Below, in pieces: positions 32,491 to 44,727 of a stretch of DNA of 64,000 nucleotides. A program made the position numbers and the translations under genes. The notes beneath the pieces were generated by a model that saw nothing but the letters and a program-made list of their open reading frames with translations, was not told where the DNA came from and ran no database searches. Origin of the DNA: Vigna angularis (Eukaryota > Streptophyta > Magnoliopsida > Fabales > Fabaceae); assembly GCF_016808095.1 (NCBI RefSeq), contig NC_068975.1, positions 2,976,001 to 3,040,000 on the forward strand. Direction: 5' to 3'. Each line of letters starts with the position of its first letter. Positions within the stretch are counted from its first letter, which is position 1.

Positions 32491-35451
32491 TGTCAGGTCA
32501 CGAAAAACGTGCGTCCACGTGGCGTCCACGTGGCAACAGGAGAGCGCGCCACATCAGCCGTGCACATGGCCGACAAACAGTGCCCGACACCACTGCCGAA
32601 CGCCAGCTGTCGCACGCCCAACTGAATCAGAGCGCAGTGGGAACGTGCGTCCGGCGTAGTGGAATACACGTGTCCGCCTAGGAGTGGACGTCCGGCATCT
32701 ACAGTCAGAACGAACGTGCGTTCGGCGTGGTGGAGTCCAGGTGTTCGCTCGGGAGTGGACGACCATCCGTTGTGGGCTACTGAGGCATAGTGGAGTGTGC
32801 TGGTGGGTGCAGACGTGTGCTGGCGGAGTGCGGACGTGTGCTGGCGGAGTGCGGACGTGCGCTGGCAGGGTGGAAAGCAAATCTGAGAATTTCTGAAATA
32901 CTCTCCACCCTCTGCACGCACCCCTCTTTCCTTCATTTCTGAAACACAAATTCTCTCCTCCTTCTCTCTACACCTGAACCTCTTTCTCTCTCTAAGGAAC
33001 CACCACTGCACCTCCTCCGTTGCACACTCCGGCAAGATTGAAGGACGCTCGGCGTAGGAGTTCCAGAGAGAACGTTCGGCTGGTGACGCTGGTAGGTTCT
33101 TTCCTTCCTCTCTGACGTTCGTCCTTCATGCATGAAAACTGTGTTTGAATTGTACGTTCGTTATTCTCTTAGAGTAGCGTGGTTCTGACTTTTGGTGTTG
33201 GGGTCGTTCGCTCGCACAGTGGATTAACGAGCGTTAGCAAGTAGGATTTGAGTGGAGAAGCGTTTGTGTGCGTCTGTGAACGTTCGTTCATTTTCCAGGT
33301 AAGGGAAGCTTATTTAATTTAACTGGTTTGATGTATGCTATGTGAACGTTCGTTATTTGGCTGTATGAAAGTAATGCATGATGTATGAAATGATGGTATG
33401 AACGTTCGTTATTTTACTGTATGATGTTTCTAGGGTGATTTGCATGAACGTTCGTTCTTTTGATTGTATGAAGCTGTTGTACTTGATTTATGTTGAACGT
33501 TCGTGGTTATTGAATGAGAATGATATATGACTGAGTTACATATGATGCATGAGATGTTGGATAGAATGAGATATATGAAAGTTGAGATTTTGGAATGATA
33601 TGAACGAATGAGATATGATTTTTCTGAGAAATGAACCTCCCATGAACAGTTGTACGTTCGTTCTGGACGGTCATTGACCGTTCGGTTTTCCTTAAAAAGA
33701 TGTTTGGAATGTTGATTCTGTCATTTGACACTCTGTGGTTGAGAACGAACGTCCTCATTGTTTGAGCGTTCGGTTTGGCACTGTTGAATTTTGTACGTTT
33801 GATAAACTTCTTTCTTTTTGTGTACTTGTATATATATATGTAACAGTGCATTTTTCTCGTTCGTACTACTTCTCCAAACCTCTCTTAGTTTATTTTCAAG
33901 ATTTATCAATCTGAGTCACTGGACGTTCGGTCTTACACCATACGTTCGCCCAGAATAGCGTTCGGTCTTACACTGGACGATCGTACTGGAAGGCGTTCGG
34001 TCTTACACTGAACGTACGCTCAAAGTGTCGTTCGGTTTCATACCGAGCGTTCGTCCTAATAGTGCTCAGTTTTCAATTGAGCGTTCATCCTAATAGTGCT
34101 CGGTCTCCAACTGAGCGTTCGTCCTAATAGTGCTCAGTTTTCAATTGAGCGTTCGTCCAAATAGTGCTCGGTATCACACTGAGCGTTCGTCCTAATAGTG
34201 CTCGGTTTTGACTGAGTGTTCGTCCAAATAGTGCTCGGTTTTGAAAAGAGCGTTCGTCGTACTAGTGCTCGTTATTATTTTGAGCGCTCGTTCTTTTTCC
34301 CACTAAATAGCGTTCGTCCAATGAACAGTATATTATGTATTCCCGTACGTTATTGAGATTCTGCCGTTCGTACTTTGATTCGAACGAGTGTCTTTTAGTC
34401 TCGCTGACAGCGTTCGTCCTCGGTCTTATTGGGGACAGAACGTTCGGTTTTGATGATTTTCCTTATTAAGATGAAAATGATTATGGAATTGATGAATAGT
34501 GAATGATGAACAGTATCTGAGATGAAATGAAAGTTATGAATATTGAACGAGCGTTCCAGGTAGGAACGACTCAGATGAATGTTGAAAATTGTCAAGTATG
34601 ACTGTGGGAAGTTAATGTTGGTTGTTCGATCCTGATGTTCCGTGAGTGCTCGTCCTCAAGTAGAGAACGCACGTCATGTGTGGGAACGGCAGGAGGTCGT
34701 CGTCCTTAGAGGTACTTTGGACGAGCGTACTAACCTCGGGTGGCAGCTGATGAGGATGCCAGTTACCACACCACCCGGGTGCGCGAACGCCTGTAACTAC
34801 GCAGATTTCATACAGTCCGGACAGTCAGTCGTGTTGAGTTTTATTGAGTGAGTACGTTAAAGTGGGTTGTCATTTAATGAATGTGTATGTTGAGATATGC
34901 ATGTATGTTGAATTGTTTACCTGAAATTGCATGTTGATGCATGAGTTAAATTACGTAAGCTTACCCTTTCGTTTTCCTTGTGTTGTCCTTTGTTCTTGTA
35001 CGTCCGTCTTGTCATTGCAATGATCATCCGTGTGGATGTGAGCAGAGGGAGATGAGCGTTTGGAAGAGTTACTGGAAGAAGAGAATCTGGTAGATGTGGA
35101 AGTGAAGACCGAGCAGTGAGACCGCCCTGCCAGTAGTGTAATTTTGTTGAACTGAGTGGTTGTTCGACCACCTCTTGCTTCCGTTTAAGTTTAAATTCGA
35201 CCGTTCGGTAGTTGTTTCTGTAAACCGTTTGGTCAGCTTTCTTGTACGTCCGATTTATTCACTTGTAACTCTTGTGGAGACGTGCGGTTTTAAGCGCTCG
35301 TCATTATTGTTGAAGTTGCACTCAAGGACGTTCGTCCTTGAGCGTTCGTTCGTTTCAGAATTTTAAACTTTTAGTGTAAAACTGTTTAAGATTATTATTA
35401 AATGTGATTTTTCTAAATTTATAGTTATGACTGTATTTTTGGGATGTCACA
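32491..35451 (+). repeat. Gypsy 3' LTR
   Basis: Aligns to 24806-27745 with no indel other than one extra 21-bp unit (GTGCTGGCGGAGTGCGGACG-type, about 32806-32870). It ends GGGATGTCACA directly before the CAGCA target duplication. Confidence 0.9.
34045..34282. repeat. 34-bp tandem array in 3' LTR
   Basis: The same seven units as 26339-26576. Copy number is unchanged since insertion and only single-base differences are seen (for example GCGTTCATCC in one unit). Confidence 0.85.
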
Positions 35452-35457
35452 CAGCAG

Positions 35458-35813
35458 AAGTTCTATTTTAAATGACGAGTATAATTAAGGATGAAAAAGA
35501 AATCCACAATCGCGGATAAAATCCGTCGCGGTGAATAAGTAGGATATGGATTCTGTTACCCGCAAAAAAACTAATAAAAAAATTAATTTATATATATTTT
35601 AATTAAATTTAATTAAACATAAAGTTTAATTATATTTTATTAAGTTAAATTTAATTAAAATTAAATTTTAATTTATATTTAATTTAATTTAATTTAATTT
35701 ATATTATATATATATATATATATATTTTATAATTTTATTTAAATTAATGTATAAAATTGTATTACTTATGTAAATATGAAGATATGTTATGCTCGTCATT
35801 TAAAATAGAACTT
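35458..35813. mobile_element. Short inverted-repeat element (MITE-like)
   Basis: A perfect 22-bp inverted repeat, AAGTTCTATTTTAAATGACG plus AG on the left and its complement at 35792-35813, bounds 356 bp of A+T-rich DNA. The gypsy element inserted directly at its left edge. No target duplication is clear. Confidence 0.55.
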
Positions 35814-35828
35814 ATGTTATAAAAAATG

Positions 35829-36123
35829 GGTTAAATATGTTTTTAGTCCTTAAACTATTGGCCGTTTCTGGTTTTCATCCCTCTTTCAAAATAAGGTACA
35901 ATTTGGTTCTCATTCTTTTCGAAACGTTCGTTTTAGTCCTCGAAAACTAACACCGTTAAAAATTTGGTCATCATTTAGTCAATAAAATGAGGACTAAAAC
36001 CAAAGTTTCGATGACTAAAATGAACGTTTCGAAAAGAATGAAGATCAAATTGTACCTTATTTTAAAAGAGGAATGAAAACCAAAAACGGCCAATAATTTA
36101 AGAACTAAAAACATATTTAATCC
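35829..36123. mobile_element. Legume MITE with long TIRs
   Basis: A ~295-bp near-palindrome starting GGTTAAATATGTTTTTAGTC and ending with the diverged complement. The arms extend more than 100 bases each and the centre is short. This end sequence is one I recognise from abundant legume MITEs. The flanks are A-rich, so the target duplication cannot be read with certainty. Confidence 0.7.
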
Positions 36124-37380
36124 TAAAAAAATTACTAATGTAAAATGATGTGTAACTTTTATATGTATTAAATAAATAATGTTTTAACGATTTCGAGACC
36201 ATCATTTACAATAAAATGAAGAGATCATTTCCGTTACTATCATTGTTTTTGTTATTAATACTTTTCCAATAAAAATAATAAACTTAATTTTTGTTACCTT
36301 ACATTATATTATATTATTATTATTATTTTATATTAATCAAAATTCGGTGGAAACTAAATTAAATGAATAAAATATTATAGTATTTGTTTTGATACATTTA
36401 ATAGTCGTATATATTTTAGAAATTGAAGTTAAAAAATAATTTAAATACATATTATTCTTTTAATTATTTAAAATGTTTTTTGAAAACAAAACAGATAATA
36501 TGATAGGTGCACTTATAGACTAAAAATTATTAACTCTATGAATTTGAAGTCGAAATATTAGTGTTGTAAGGACAATGTTTTCTTAAGTTTTTATTGGAGA
36601 TTTGGTATATATAGTAGTTTGATATTATTTAGTAATTGAGATTAAACATAATATAAATAAACATTTTTTCTTAAACTTTTTTATATGCTTTTTAAGAAAA
36701 AATTATAACAAAAATTTTAAGTTTAACAACAAATAATATATCAAATCTGACAATTTAATGGTTGTGACAATTTTATTTTTAACAACAAATAATATACACA
36801 AATGGGTGGTTTCGTACTTAATTCAATGTATTAGTTTCATGGTTGTTGAATGTTGAATCTATATTAAGATCTTAATGATCATCAAATATGTGGTTGAATA
36901 GAGTTCTGTGGCCTTTTAGGCTTCACCGTCAAAACAAATAATTTATAAATCCAAAACAATTCTGTATTATTCAAGAGTTTAGATTTAAGAATTTATAAAT
37001 CCAAAACAGAGAGAGGAATGCTTTCTATCTCATGCTTGTCTTGGTCGGGCATCATTATGTATAGGAAAGTTTGTTTGGGTCATGGCTTCACCAAATCAAA
37101 CTTTTTTCACTTTCTAAGATATTCACACACTCCTGTATGACCCTTTTCACACTTCTTTCTTCATAGGCAATAGCACTCCTTCATGTTATTAATTTGGTTT
37201 GATTATATATATATATATAAAGAACCTATAAAATAAAGTATTATAGTTGATAGGTATTTTAAAATAATGAGATCGAGTATTTTAATTTTAAAATAATTCA
37301 ATAATATAAATAGAATTTCTTAAACTAGTCTCTAAAACCCAATCCTTGAGTTACTCTCCCTTCTCTCTACCTTTTCTAAT
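36124..37380. other. A+T-rich spacer
   Basis: I see no gene. There is a short TA microsatellite near 37206-37220. No repeat family is recognised. Confidence 0.4.
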
Positions 37381-37796
37381 TCTTGAGTTATCTCTATGAT
37401 GATCAGGAGGTGCCTAAACGACCACAGCAGCGAGATCTACGTTTCTATGATCAATTTCTTCTATAGAGCAAGTAAGTTTCTACTCCTTTTTCCTTTCACT
37501 ATTATGTTCCTAAAATCTCTAGTTTAGGGATGATGCATGTATCGTCCACCTCTATTTTCTTGTTCCTTGTTGATATGTGATCCTAAGGACACACTTTGTT
37601 TTCAATTCCACGGTTTATAGGCATCTTTGGAATCCTTGAGTCGGAAGCGAGAGTTTTGATATTTTTAGAGCTTGATAGCTTCAGTGTAAGGTAAGAGAAG
37701 CTAGACTCAGGTTCTAATGAGGTTTTAGGGTATGTTCTTCGGTCCATTATGACTTGTTCAAACTCTTAGTTTGCAAAGTTTTGGGTTATAAGATGT

Positions 37797-39384
37797 CACT
37801 AGTACAAAAACAGCGTACAACGTCGAATATATTAGACCTTTCACGTCGAATATTTTGGACCTTTCACGTAGAATTCGAGGTCGACGTCATATCGGGAGAA
37901 TTTTGTCAATATACGACGTTAAATTAACGTTGAATTTTGTCAATATACGACGTTAATGAATTTCTTTTTGTTTTTTTAATTAATTGTGATCCTTTTTTTA
38001 CAATTCTACTAGACCTGAAAAAGTAAAAAAATAACAAATTTCAGTTTTTGATATTTTATAAAGCATGAACTATGAACGTGTAGTGTAGTATCAACAACAA
38101 ACAACAATAACCAACAAAAAACAAGTTCAATCAAACAACAACAACAAACAAATTTAACCAAACAATAACAATAAACAAGTTCAATAAAAAAAACAACAAA
38201 CAAGTTCAACAAATAAGTTCTTCAAAACGAAAACGAAAACTAACCTTCAAAAGATGGGTTCGTCGGAATAAAGTGTCGTCACCAATGAGAGAGAAAGCAG
38301 AATGTGCCTATGAAGGACAAGAACACGAAAATAATCGGTCAAAACAAACGAAAATCATACATAAAGTAGTTAATTAACATGCATTTGTATCAAATGAAAG
38401 AAATATTACATGTGATGGTCGTCAAACTTCGTTCGAGAAAAGTTTGAGAAGAGAAGAAGGTCTCGCGTGCTAAGATTAAGTGAATGAATTTTCAAACTCC
38501 CGCTCAAATTTTTATTGAATTCACTAACCTTTTGACGTCTAACGTTGGGGCATTCGACGTTCAAACATCATTCTATAATAGATCTCTTAGGATTTTGATA
38601 AAACCACTCAATTAATACATCCAACCACTCTAATGCCCATCACGTCGAAGCCTCATGCAGATTAGACGTTCTATTGATGGTTTAAAAGAAAAAAGAAAAA
38701 AGAATTAAAAAGGAGAAACTTTTGGCTGACAAATAATACATCGAAGCCCCTACAAAATTCAACATATTATTGGTGGTTTAAAGGAAAAAATAAAAAAGAA
38801 TTAAAAGGGTAACTCTTTGGCTTCTGGCTGAAAAATAGTACGTCGAAGCCCCTACAGAATTCGACGTATTATATGTGGTTTAAAAGAAAAAAGAATTAAA
38901 AAGAGTTACTTTTTGGCTTCTGGCTGACAAATAATATGTCGAAGCCCCTACAGAATTCGATGTATTATTTGTTGTTTAAAAGAAAAAAGAATTAAAAAGG
39001 GGTAACTCTTTGGCTTTTGGCTGACAAATAATACGTCGAAGCCCCTACAGAATTCGACGTATTATTTGTTGTTTAAAAGAAAAAAGAAAAAATAATTAAA
39101 AAGGGGTGACTCTTTGGCTTATTGATGACAAATATTAGGTCAAAGCCCCTATAGAATTCGACGTACTATTGGTGGTTTAAAAGAAAGAAGAAAAAGAATG
39201 GCGCGCTTGTTTAAATAATTACCATCACAGAATGTCGAATTGTATGGGCTTTGACGTTTTACAATTTTAAACGATGTCTAATAATTGCATTTATTTACAA
39301 AAATGCCACCGATCATTTTTAATGTTGAATATTTAGTGGTTGGGCGTTGAACGCGTGACGTTATACACTGTTTTTGCACTAGTG
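37797..39384. mobile_element. Non-autonomous CACTA (En/Spm) element
   Basis: Starts CACTAGTACAAAAACAGCGT and ends with the near-complement, ACACTGTTTTTGCACTAGTG. A 3-bp TGT target duplication lies at 37794-37796 and 39385-39387. Subterminal CGACGT/ACGTCGAA words occur in both orientations, as expected of CACTA transposase sites. The interior has no transposase. It holds a tandem array and a CAA/TTG-rich low-complexity stretch at 38080-38220. Confidence 0.85.
38642..39200. repeat. Six tandem ~98-bp units in CACTA element
   Basis: Units of about 96-103 bases, each with a dyad of ACGTCGAAGCCCCTACAGAA type and its partner TTCGACGTA, then GGTTTAAAAGAAAAAAG and CTCTTTGGCTTTTGGCTGAC. Several units differ at the CG positions of the dyad (CG to TG/CA). 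Confidence 0.8.
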
Positions 39385-39666
39385 TGTAGATTTAAAATTG
39401 GGTACTTTTGGAGATGTCAATTTGTTTATAAAATATTACTGTAAATTAACTTTATGTTTCTTGCTTGTTAATTGATCTACTTTATTAATTATGTGATAGT
39501 TCTTTTATAGTTTTAATACTATAAAATTAGGATGTTACATTGGTTTTTCTTATAAACCTTTAGGTTATGAGTATACCAAGTTTATGTTGTGTTCTCTTAG
39601 TTGTGTTTAATTAGTATTTCAGTTTCTTTGAGTTGAACTGATGGTTTTTCTCTGTGTGAGTAGAAG

Positions 39667-40330
39667 ATGGAACATAGGCCTCCTCCTTCCCCATCCATAA
39701 ACCCCGACGTTCCCAATCTTGTAAGGATAATGGAGTCGTTTGTGGCGGTGATGCAACAACAAAATGCATCCCTTTTTTAGCAGAACACGGTAGCCCTACA
39801 ACAATTGAAAGTTGTTAGGGTGTCAACTGAGAAATCCCAAAGGCAGTATGTGGAGTTGATGAACGTGGTGGAGCTTTAGTAGGGCCTTCTCATACTCCAC
39901 CTGCTCAAGTCTAAGAGTGAAGTTTTGAGAGTTTTCTTCAGCATCATCTGGCCAAGTTTACTGGCAAGACCAATCTAGGTGAAATTGATCAGTGGTTTAG
40001 AGACATGGAGAGAATCTTTAATGCTAGGAGGTGCCTAGAGGAGAGAAGATTGGCCTTTATAGAGTACTTGCTGACTGGAGAGGCTAGTCATTCGTGGAGC
40101 AACATGAGGTTTTTCTTGGAGGGTAGTGGTACACCGATCATGTTGGAGTTGTTGAAGAAGAAGTTATATAATGAGTACTTCCTAGATAGTGTAATATTTG
40201 TAAAGGAAGTGGAGTTCTTTCAGTTGGTACAAGGAGGAATGACAGTGTCAGAGTATGGTGACAGCTTTAAGCATCTTATCCGCTTTCACGCTTTAACCAT
40301 GGATGAAGAATGACAATGTAGAAAGTTTGA
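39667..40330 (+). pseudogene. Degraded gypsy gag remnant
   Basis: From the ATG at 39667 the translation resembles the start of the intact gag at 27899 (proline-rich start, MQQQNASL, SQRQYVELM), with an in-frame TAG at 39778-39780. After a frameshift the open part 40005-40313 matches gag well: [35 protein letters not shown] and FKHLIRFHAL. A TGA replaces the Trp of the intact WQCRKFE segment. It ends near 40335 where an unrelated copia LTR begins, so the rest of the element is lost or displaced. Confidence 0.85.
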
Positions 40331-40590
40331 GAAAGTTTGGTAGGCCATCTAGGTCCAGGAGCAGAGTTTGTAAGAACTTCCTTAATTAAAGAACAACCAT
40401 TTACTATGAGAAGATTCTTGTTTTATAAAATTAAAGTGCAACTGTAGGTTTTATGAGAGAAACGTTTAGGGAGAGATAAATAATAAATGCACAAATATTG
40501 TTTTATTAGTTCACTGCAACTAAGCTATGTTCATTCTCTTTTATTCACATAGGGTTCAACTATAATATTCAACAAGATTACACAACTCAG

Positions 40591-40800
40591 TATTCTCACC
40601 ACTCTTGATATCTCTGGTCAGCGAATAACCTTCTGTTACCCTAGACCAGTTGAGTATTCACACCACTCTTGGTATCCCTAATCAACGAATAACCTTCCGT
40701 TACCCTAGACCAGTTGAGTATTCACACCACTCTTGGTATCCCTAATCAACGAATAACCTTCCGTTACCCTAGACTAGTTGAGTATTTGCACCACTCCTAA
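40591..40800. repeat. 64-bp tandem repeats
   Basis: Three full units (40591, 40655, 40719) and a partial fourth, with words ACCACTCTTGGTATCCCTAA and CTAGACCAGTTGAGTATT. Diverged units of the same kind recur at 54385-54670. Confidence 0.8.
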
Positions 40801-41225
40801 TACTAGACAATCCTGGTATCCTCTGATACGCTGCCTAGATTTCCTCAACACTTCATAGTTTGAATAACAAGTGTTTTAATTCTTTTTGCAATCAATGATT
40901 GCTTACAAGTCATTTAGACTATTACTCTCGTAGAGAGGATATGTGTATAATAGAATACAAGCTAAAGACTCGCTGCGTGTTTCTCTCTTTTCTCTTTTTC
41001 TCTCTTTTCACAATAGTAAGCAAAAATTACAATGAAGCTCGAGTGTGTTGCTTGATGTTCTTCTTTTTCTCTTCCTTAGATATTTTCTTTTGCTTGAGCT
41101 TTTTTGTGCTTCTCTTTTAAAGCTTTTCGTAGACTGAATATTTTTCGTTGTAACCTTTTCTCTATGTTATCCTCTTGATTGTTCCTTTGAGTGATCTTCT
41201 ATTTAAAGGCTCTTGAAAAGATATT

Positions 41226-43791
41226 TTTAATGCCCCAATTTACAAGGTGTCACAGATTATTCAAAAATCGGTAAAATTTTCAAACTTTAACATAATGCGA
41301 AAACGTATTTTCGAAACCTCAATATTTAAACATGCATAAAACATAATAGTTCCAAAACACTTATCCAATGAAAATAACGAAGGAATTAAAATAACATCAA
41401 TTACATTGTCTCAAAGTTCAAAAGCAATAACTGTAAATAAAATCTCAAGTTTGTCCCCCGTCATCTCTCGAGTCTATCATGCTTCAACACCATCTGCAAC
41501 ATCATTTGCTCACGTATAACATCACACATGATACGATCATCGCATTCACATGCACACACAAAACAATGTATGGGTAAGCTACCGGTAAAACAATCATAAT
41601 AACATGATATAAACATACAGATTAAATCAATAATAATCAGACAACCCATACATAATCATAATAACAATAACACTCCTAGTCCTTTAACATAACAATTCAA
41701 TCAAATGAATAACTTGATCCCCGATCCTCAATTCTTGATCCCTGATCATCATCATCATAGGTACACCACCAACATGATTATCCCAATCATAAATCACACC
41801 ATGAGCATAACCAAACCATGAACTTTAACATGACATGACTTAGTCACACTCTTGTACCTTACCTCACCGACTGTAGTCGCTCCTACAATCCCATTTGTAG
41901 CTTCCTCATACAGATACACTTGAGTCATCCTTCTTCTAGCTTCGAACCTGTTCTCCTATCACACAAGGTAGAACATTTATCCCCCTCGCCAAAGAAGATC
42001 CAACACTCGAATACCATTCTCTTTTCTACAACTACTTGCCAAAGAGAATGTCACCCTCTTTTCAAAAACCAATGCCAAAGAGAGTCATCCCCTTTTCAAC
42101 AATCAATGCCAAAGGGAATATCCCTCCCTTTTCAACAACCAATTCCAAAGGGAGTCACCACTTTCTTTTCAACAATCAATGCCAAAGAGAGCACATATCC
42201 GCAGATAGAACCAGGATTTACTAGGTATAACAAGTAGATCTCATCTTCCACTCTCATGCTCATCAATCACCTACTAAGGTACATCCCAACACTCACACAT
42301 GCTCCAATCTCATCCACAAGTCAAACCTGACTTTAAACAGAATTCCTAAACTCATTCTCTAATTCTCATAACGTTCTACAACTTCTCCAAAATAGAGTTG
42401 TTGATGTGAGACTGTTTTCTCCCAAACTAGACCTCCGATTGACAATCCAAACGGTCATAATGAAGAACCATATGTTTGGAAGCTATTGTCCGAAAATTAG
42501 TCTGATCCGAAAATCAATCCAATCCAACGGTGAATGGCTTCGCAACGACGAAAACACCAATGCAGGTTTTGTGATAAGCGGAAATAATTTCCGTTTAGGC
42601 TGTTTCTCCCTACGTAGACCTCCAACTGACGATCCGAACGGTCAAGATGAAGAACCATATGTCTGGTACCCACTATCCAAAAATCAGCCGATCCAATGGT
42701 GAACAACTTCGCAACGACGAAAACACTAGTGCAGGTTTTGTGATATACGGGAATGACTTCTTTTCTTTCCTTTAACCCAATACTTACAACATATATTTGC
42801 ATGGAAACCCCCATGAATCATAACTTTATTCTCCCTTAACATCAAACCCTTTGTTGAGATAACCCAACAACCATACATACATTCATAGGAAAAACCCAAC
42901 ACAAATATTACATAAACCCTATGCCCATGCATACATAAACCCTTACCCAACAAGAGCAACATACAACCATAATCATAATAATATAAACATATATCAACAA
43001 GGATTATTAATCAAAAATAACAAACAAAGGTAAGCTTCCCATACCTTGGCCAAACCTAGGGCTTTATCTAACTTCAAAAATACAAGTCTTCCCTTGCACT
43101 AGGTTTTTTGTATCTCTTCCTCTTCTCTCCTAGAAACGTCTCTTCTCTCCCTTAACTCTCAAATTTTCGTTTTTGGATTTTAGGGTAACAATATGCAGCC
43201 CCCTTTTTCTCTTCTCCATTTTATCTTTTTCTATTCTATCTCTATCTTTTTAATTAAAATAATATCTCTCATTTAATCTATAAAACCACCAACATTTCCT
43301 TTCTTATTCTATTTATCTAATATTTAAACTATCAACAACCACCCAATAGCTCAAAGATTCACATAATCTTTCAATTGTGTTTCAGATTTTATTTTTATTC
43401 TCTTTTCTTTCTACACTCCCCTAACTTAATGTCCACACCACTTAATGAGGGTATAAGACTCTTTTACCCTTGGGCCCCAAAATACAAATTAAACCCAAAA
43501 GTTTACTTTAACTCTCTTTCTTTCTAAAATTTGGCCCACACCTATTAAATCTCAAATCACCCTTCTACCATCAATCCAACACATCATATTGGTAACAACA
43601 CACTAAAGAAATCATCAAAATAACAACATATAAATCATGTGTTCCACTTAATCAATAATAACATTAAATAATAAACATAATAATTATAATTCTAGAAAAC
43701 ATTTAATCATCCAACAACAATTACCAATAATAATGTCCAAGTCTCATAACCACATTATTCCTTAATTACCACATTTTCCTAGGATCTTACA
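41226..43791 (-). repeat. Gypsy-like solo LTR nested in copia LTR
   Basis: On the minus strand it starts TGTAAGATCCTAGG and ends near GGGGCATTAAA. ATATT flanks it at 41221-41225 and 43792-43796, a plausible target duplication. The strict TG...CA boundary would be 41231, five bases in. It includes ~36-bp direct repeats (42025-42200) and a 188-bp tandem duplication (42412-42770). No coding sequence was found. Confidence 0.55.
42412..42770. repeat. 188-bp tandem duplication in solo LTR
   Basis: Two diverged units, the first at 42412-42599 and the second at 42600-42770. Shared words include AGAACCATATGT, CTTCGCAACGACGAAAACAC and GCAGGTTTTGTGATA. Confidence 0.75.
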
Positions 43792-44714
43792 ATATTCGTT
43801 AGACTAGCTCTTGGCCTTGAATCTTGTGTCTTCTCTTTCTTGCGAAGTAACTGTTAGTTAAAGTCAACTTATCAAAGCAGACATGCTTTTTCAGTACTTT
43901 GCTCGAAATAGGATGAACTTTCTTTCATACACTTCAGCTTTTAAAGAGAACATTTCATAAATGTCTCTTTTCTCTCTAGCGTCCACACTGATATATTTCA
44001 AATAAAGTAATGGACGCGTGTAATAGACTATATGCATAAAATAGAGTAGATTGTGCATGCAACACATATGTCTTATCTCTTATTACTTTTATTGTTTTTG
44101 AACATTAAGCATTTAATGACATTTAATGCTTCTTCAGAACAACAAATTTTTTTCAATTTTTTACCATTGAGGTAGCGTTTATCAATAAGGCTTTTTCTAT
44201 GATATCAAATGTTGAGTTGGAACTTCATCGTTGGACAAAGTAAAGGTTTTGGCTTATGGTATTGTCCAGGTTGATGTAAACACTTTTTGGAATGTTTCCT
44301 TTAAAGGGTTGGCCATTTAGCATTTATCTCTTCTCTCTTAACCTTTTTTTACGCTTATAGAGGGTTTGGTCAAAGACATTGTCTCGACACCTTTTATTTG
44401 CTTCTTGAGAGTTTAAGTGAATAGGCTTGAGTATAGATAGCTTACACGTTTATCATAACTCTCTCTCTCCGCTTTGACTTGTTGGTCGTTTAATGTTGCA
44501 TCTGGAAGTTTTATCCTACTTGTTTTCCTACGTGTTTTCCTAAGGTTTTTCTATGTTGATGGATGACTTCAGAATTCTGTTTCTATCGTTGGTGTTTTTA
44601 TCTATCCAATTATTTGTGCTTAGATATTTTCAGATTCTCATCTCGTTTAATGTTATTTCATTAAACTTTAAAACCTGAGAGCGTTTGGACGTGTAGACGA
44701 TGTTGTCTTAATAA

Positions 44715-44727
44715 TCTCCCCCTTTTT
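44715..44727 (-). promoter_or_regulatory. Polypurine tract of old copia element
   Basis: The minus strand reads AAAAAGGGGGAGA directly inside the LTR, matching the arrangement at 1485-1497. Confidence 0.6.

Larger units (their letters stand above)
24806..35451 (+). mobile_element. Young Ty3/gypsy (Tekay/Del-like) retrotransposon
   Basis: A complete 10,646-bp element with LTRs of 2,940 and 2,961 bp, a primer site four bases inside the 5' LTR, a gag-pol frame, a polypurine tract and perfect CAGCA target duplications (24801-24805 and 35452-35456). The domain order gag, protease, RT, RNase H, integrase defines gypsy. The chromodomain-like C-terminus and long LTRs point to the Tekay/Del chromovirus lineage. 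By eye the LTRs differ at roughly 15-20 single bases plus one 21-bp unit, so the insertion is young. One TAG in pol is the only coding lesion I see. Confidence 0.9.
37380..39539 (+). repeat. Old gypsy LTR 3' part, split by a CACTA element
   Basis: The right piece (39385-39539) ends AGGATGTTACA directly before a gag-like leader, in the same arrangement as the young gypsy element. A similar tail recurs at 49140-49262. The left piece (about 37380-37796) is assigned by position and composition only, and the left boundary is uncertain. Confidence 0.45.
40480..44713 (-). repeat. Old copia LTR, split by a gypsy solo LTR
   Basis: The outer parts (about 40480-41225 and 43792-44713) flank an inserted solo LTR. 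The right boundary is set by a polypurine tract at 44715. A relative with the same 64-bp repeat words, in the same orientation, lies at 54290-56735. The left boundary is uncertain. Confidence 0.5.
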
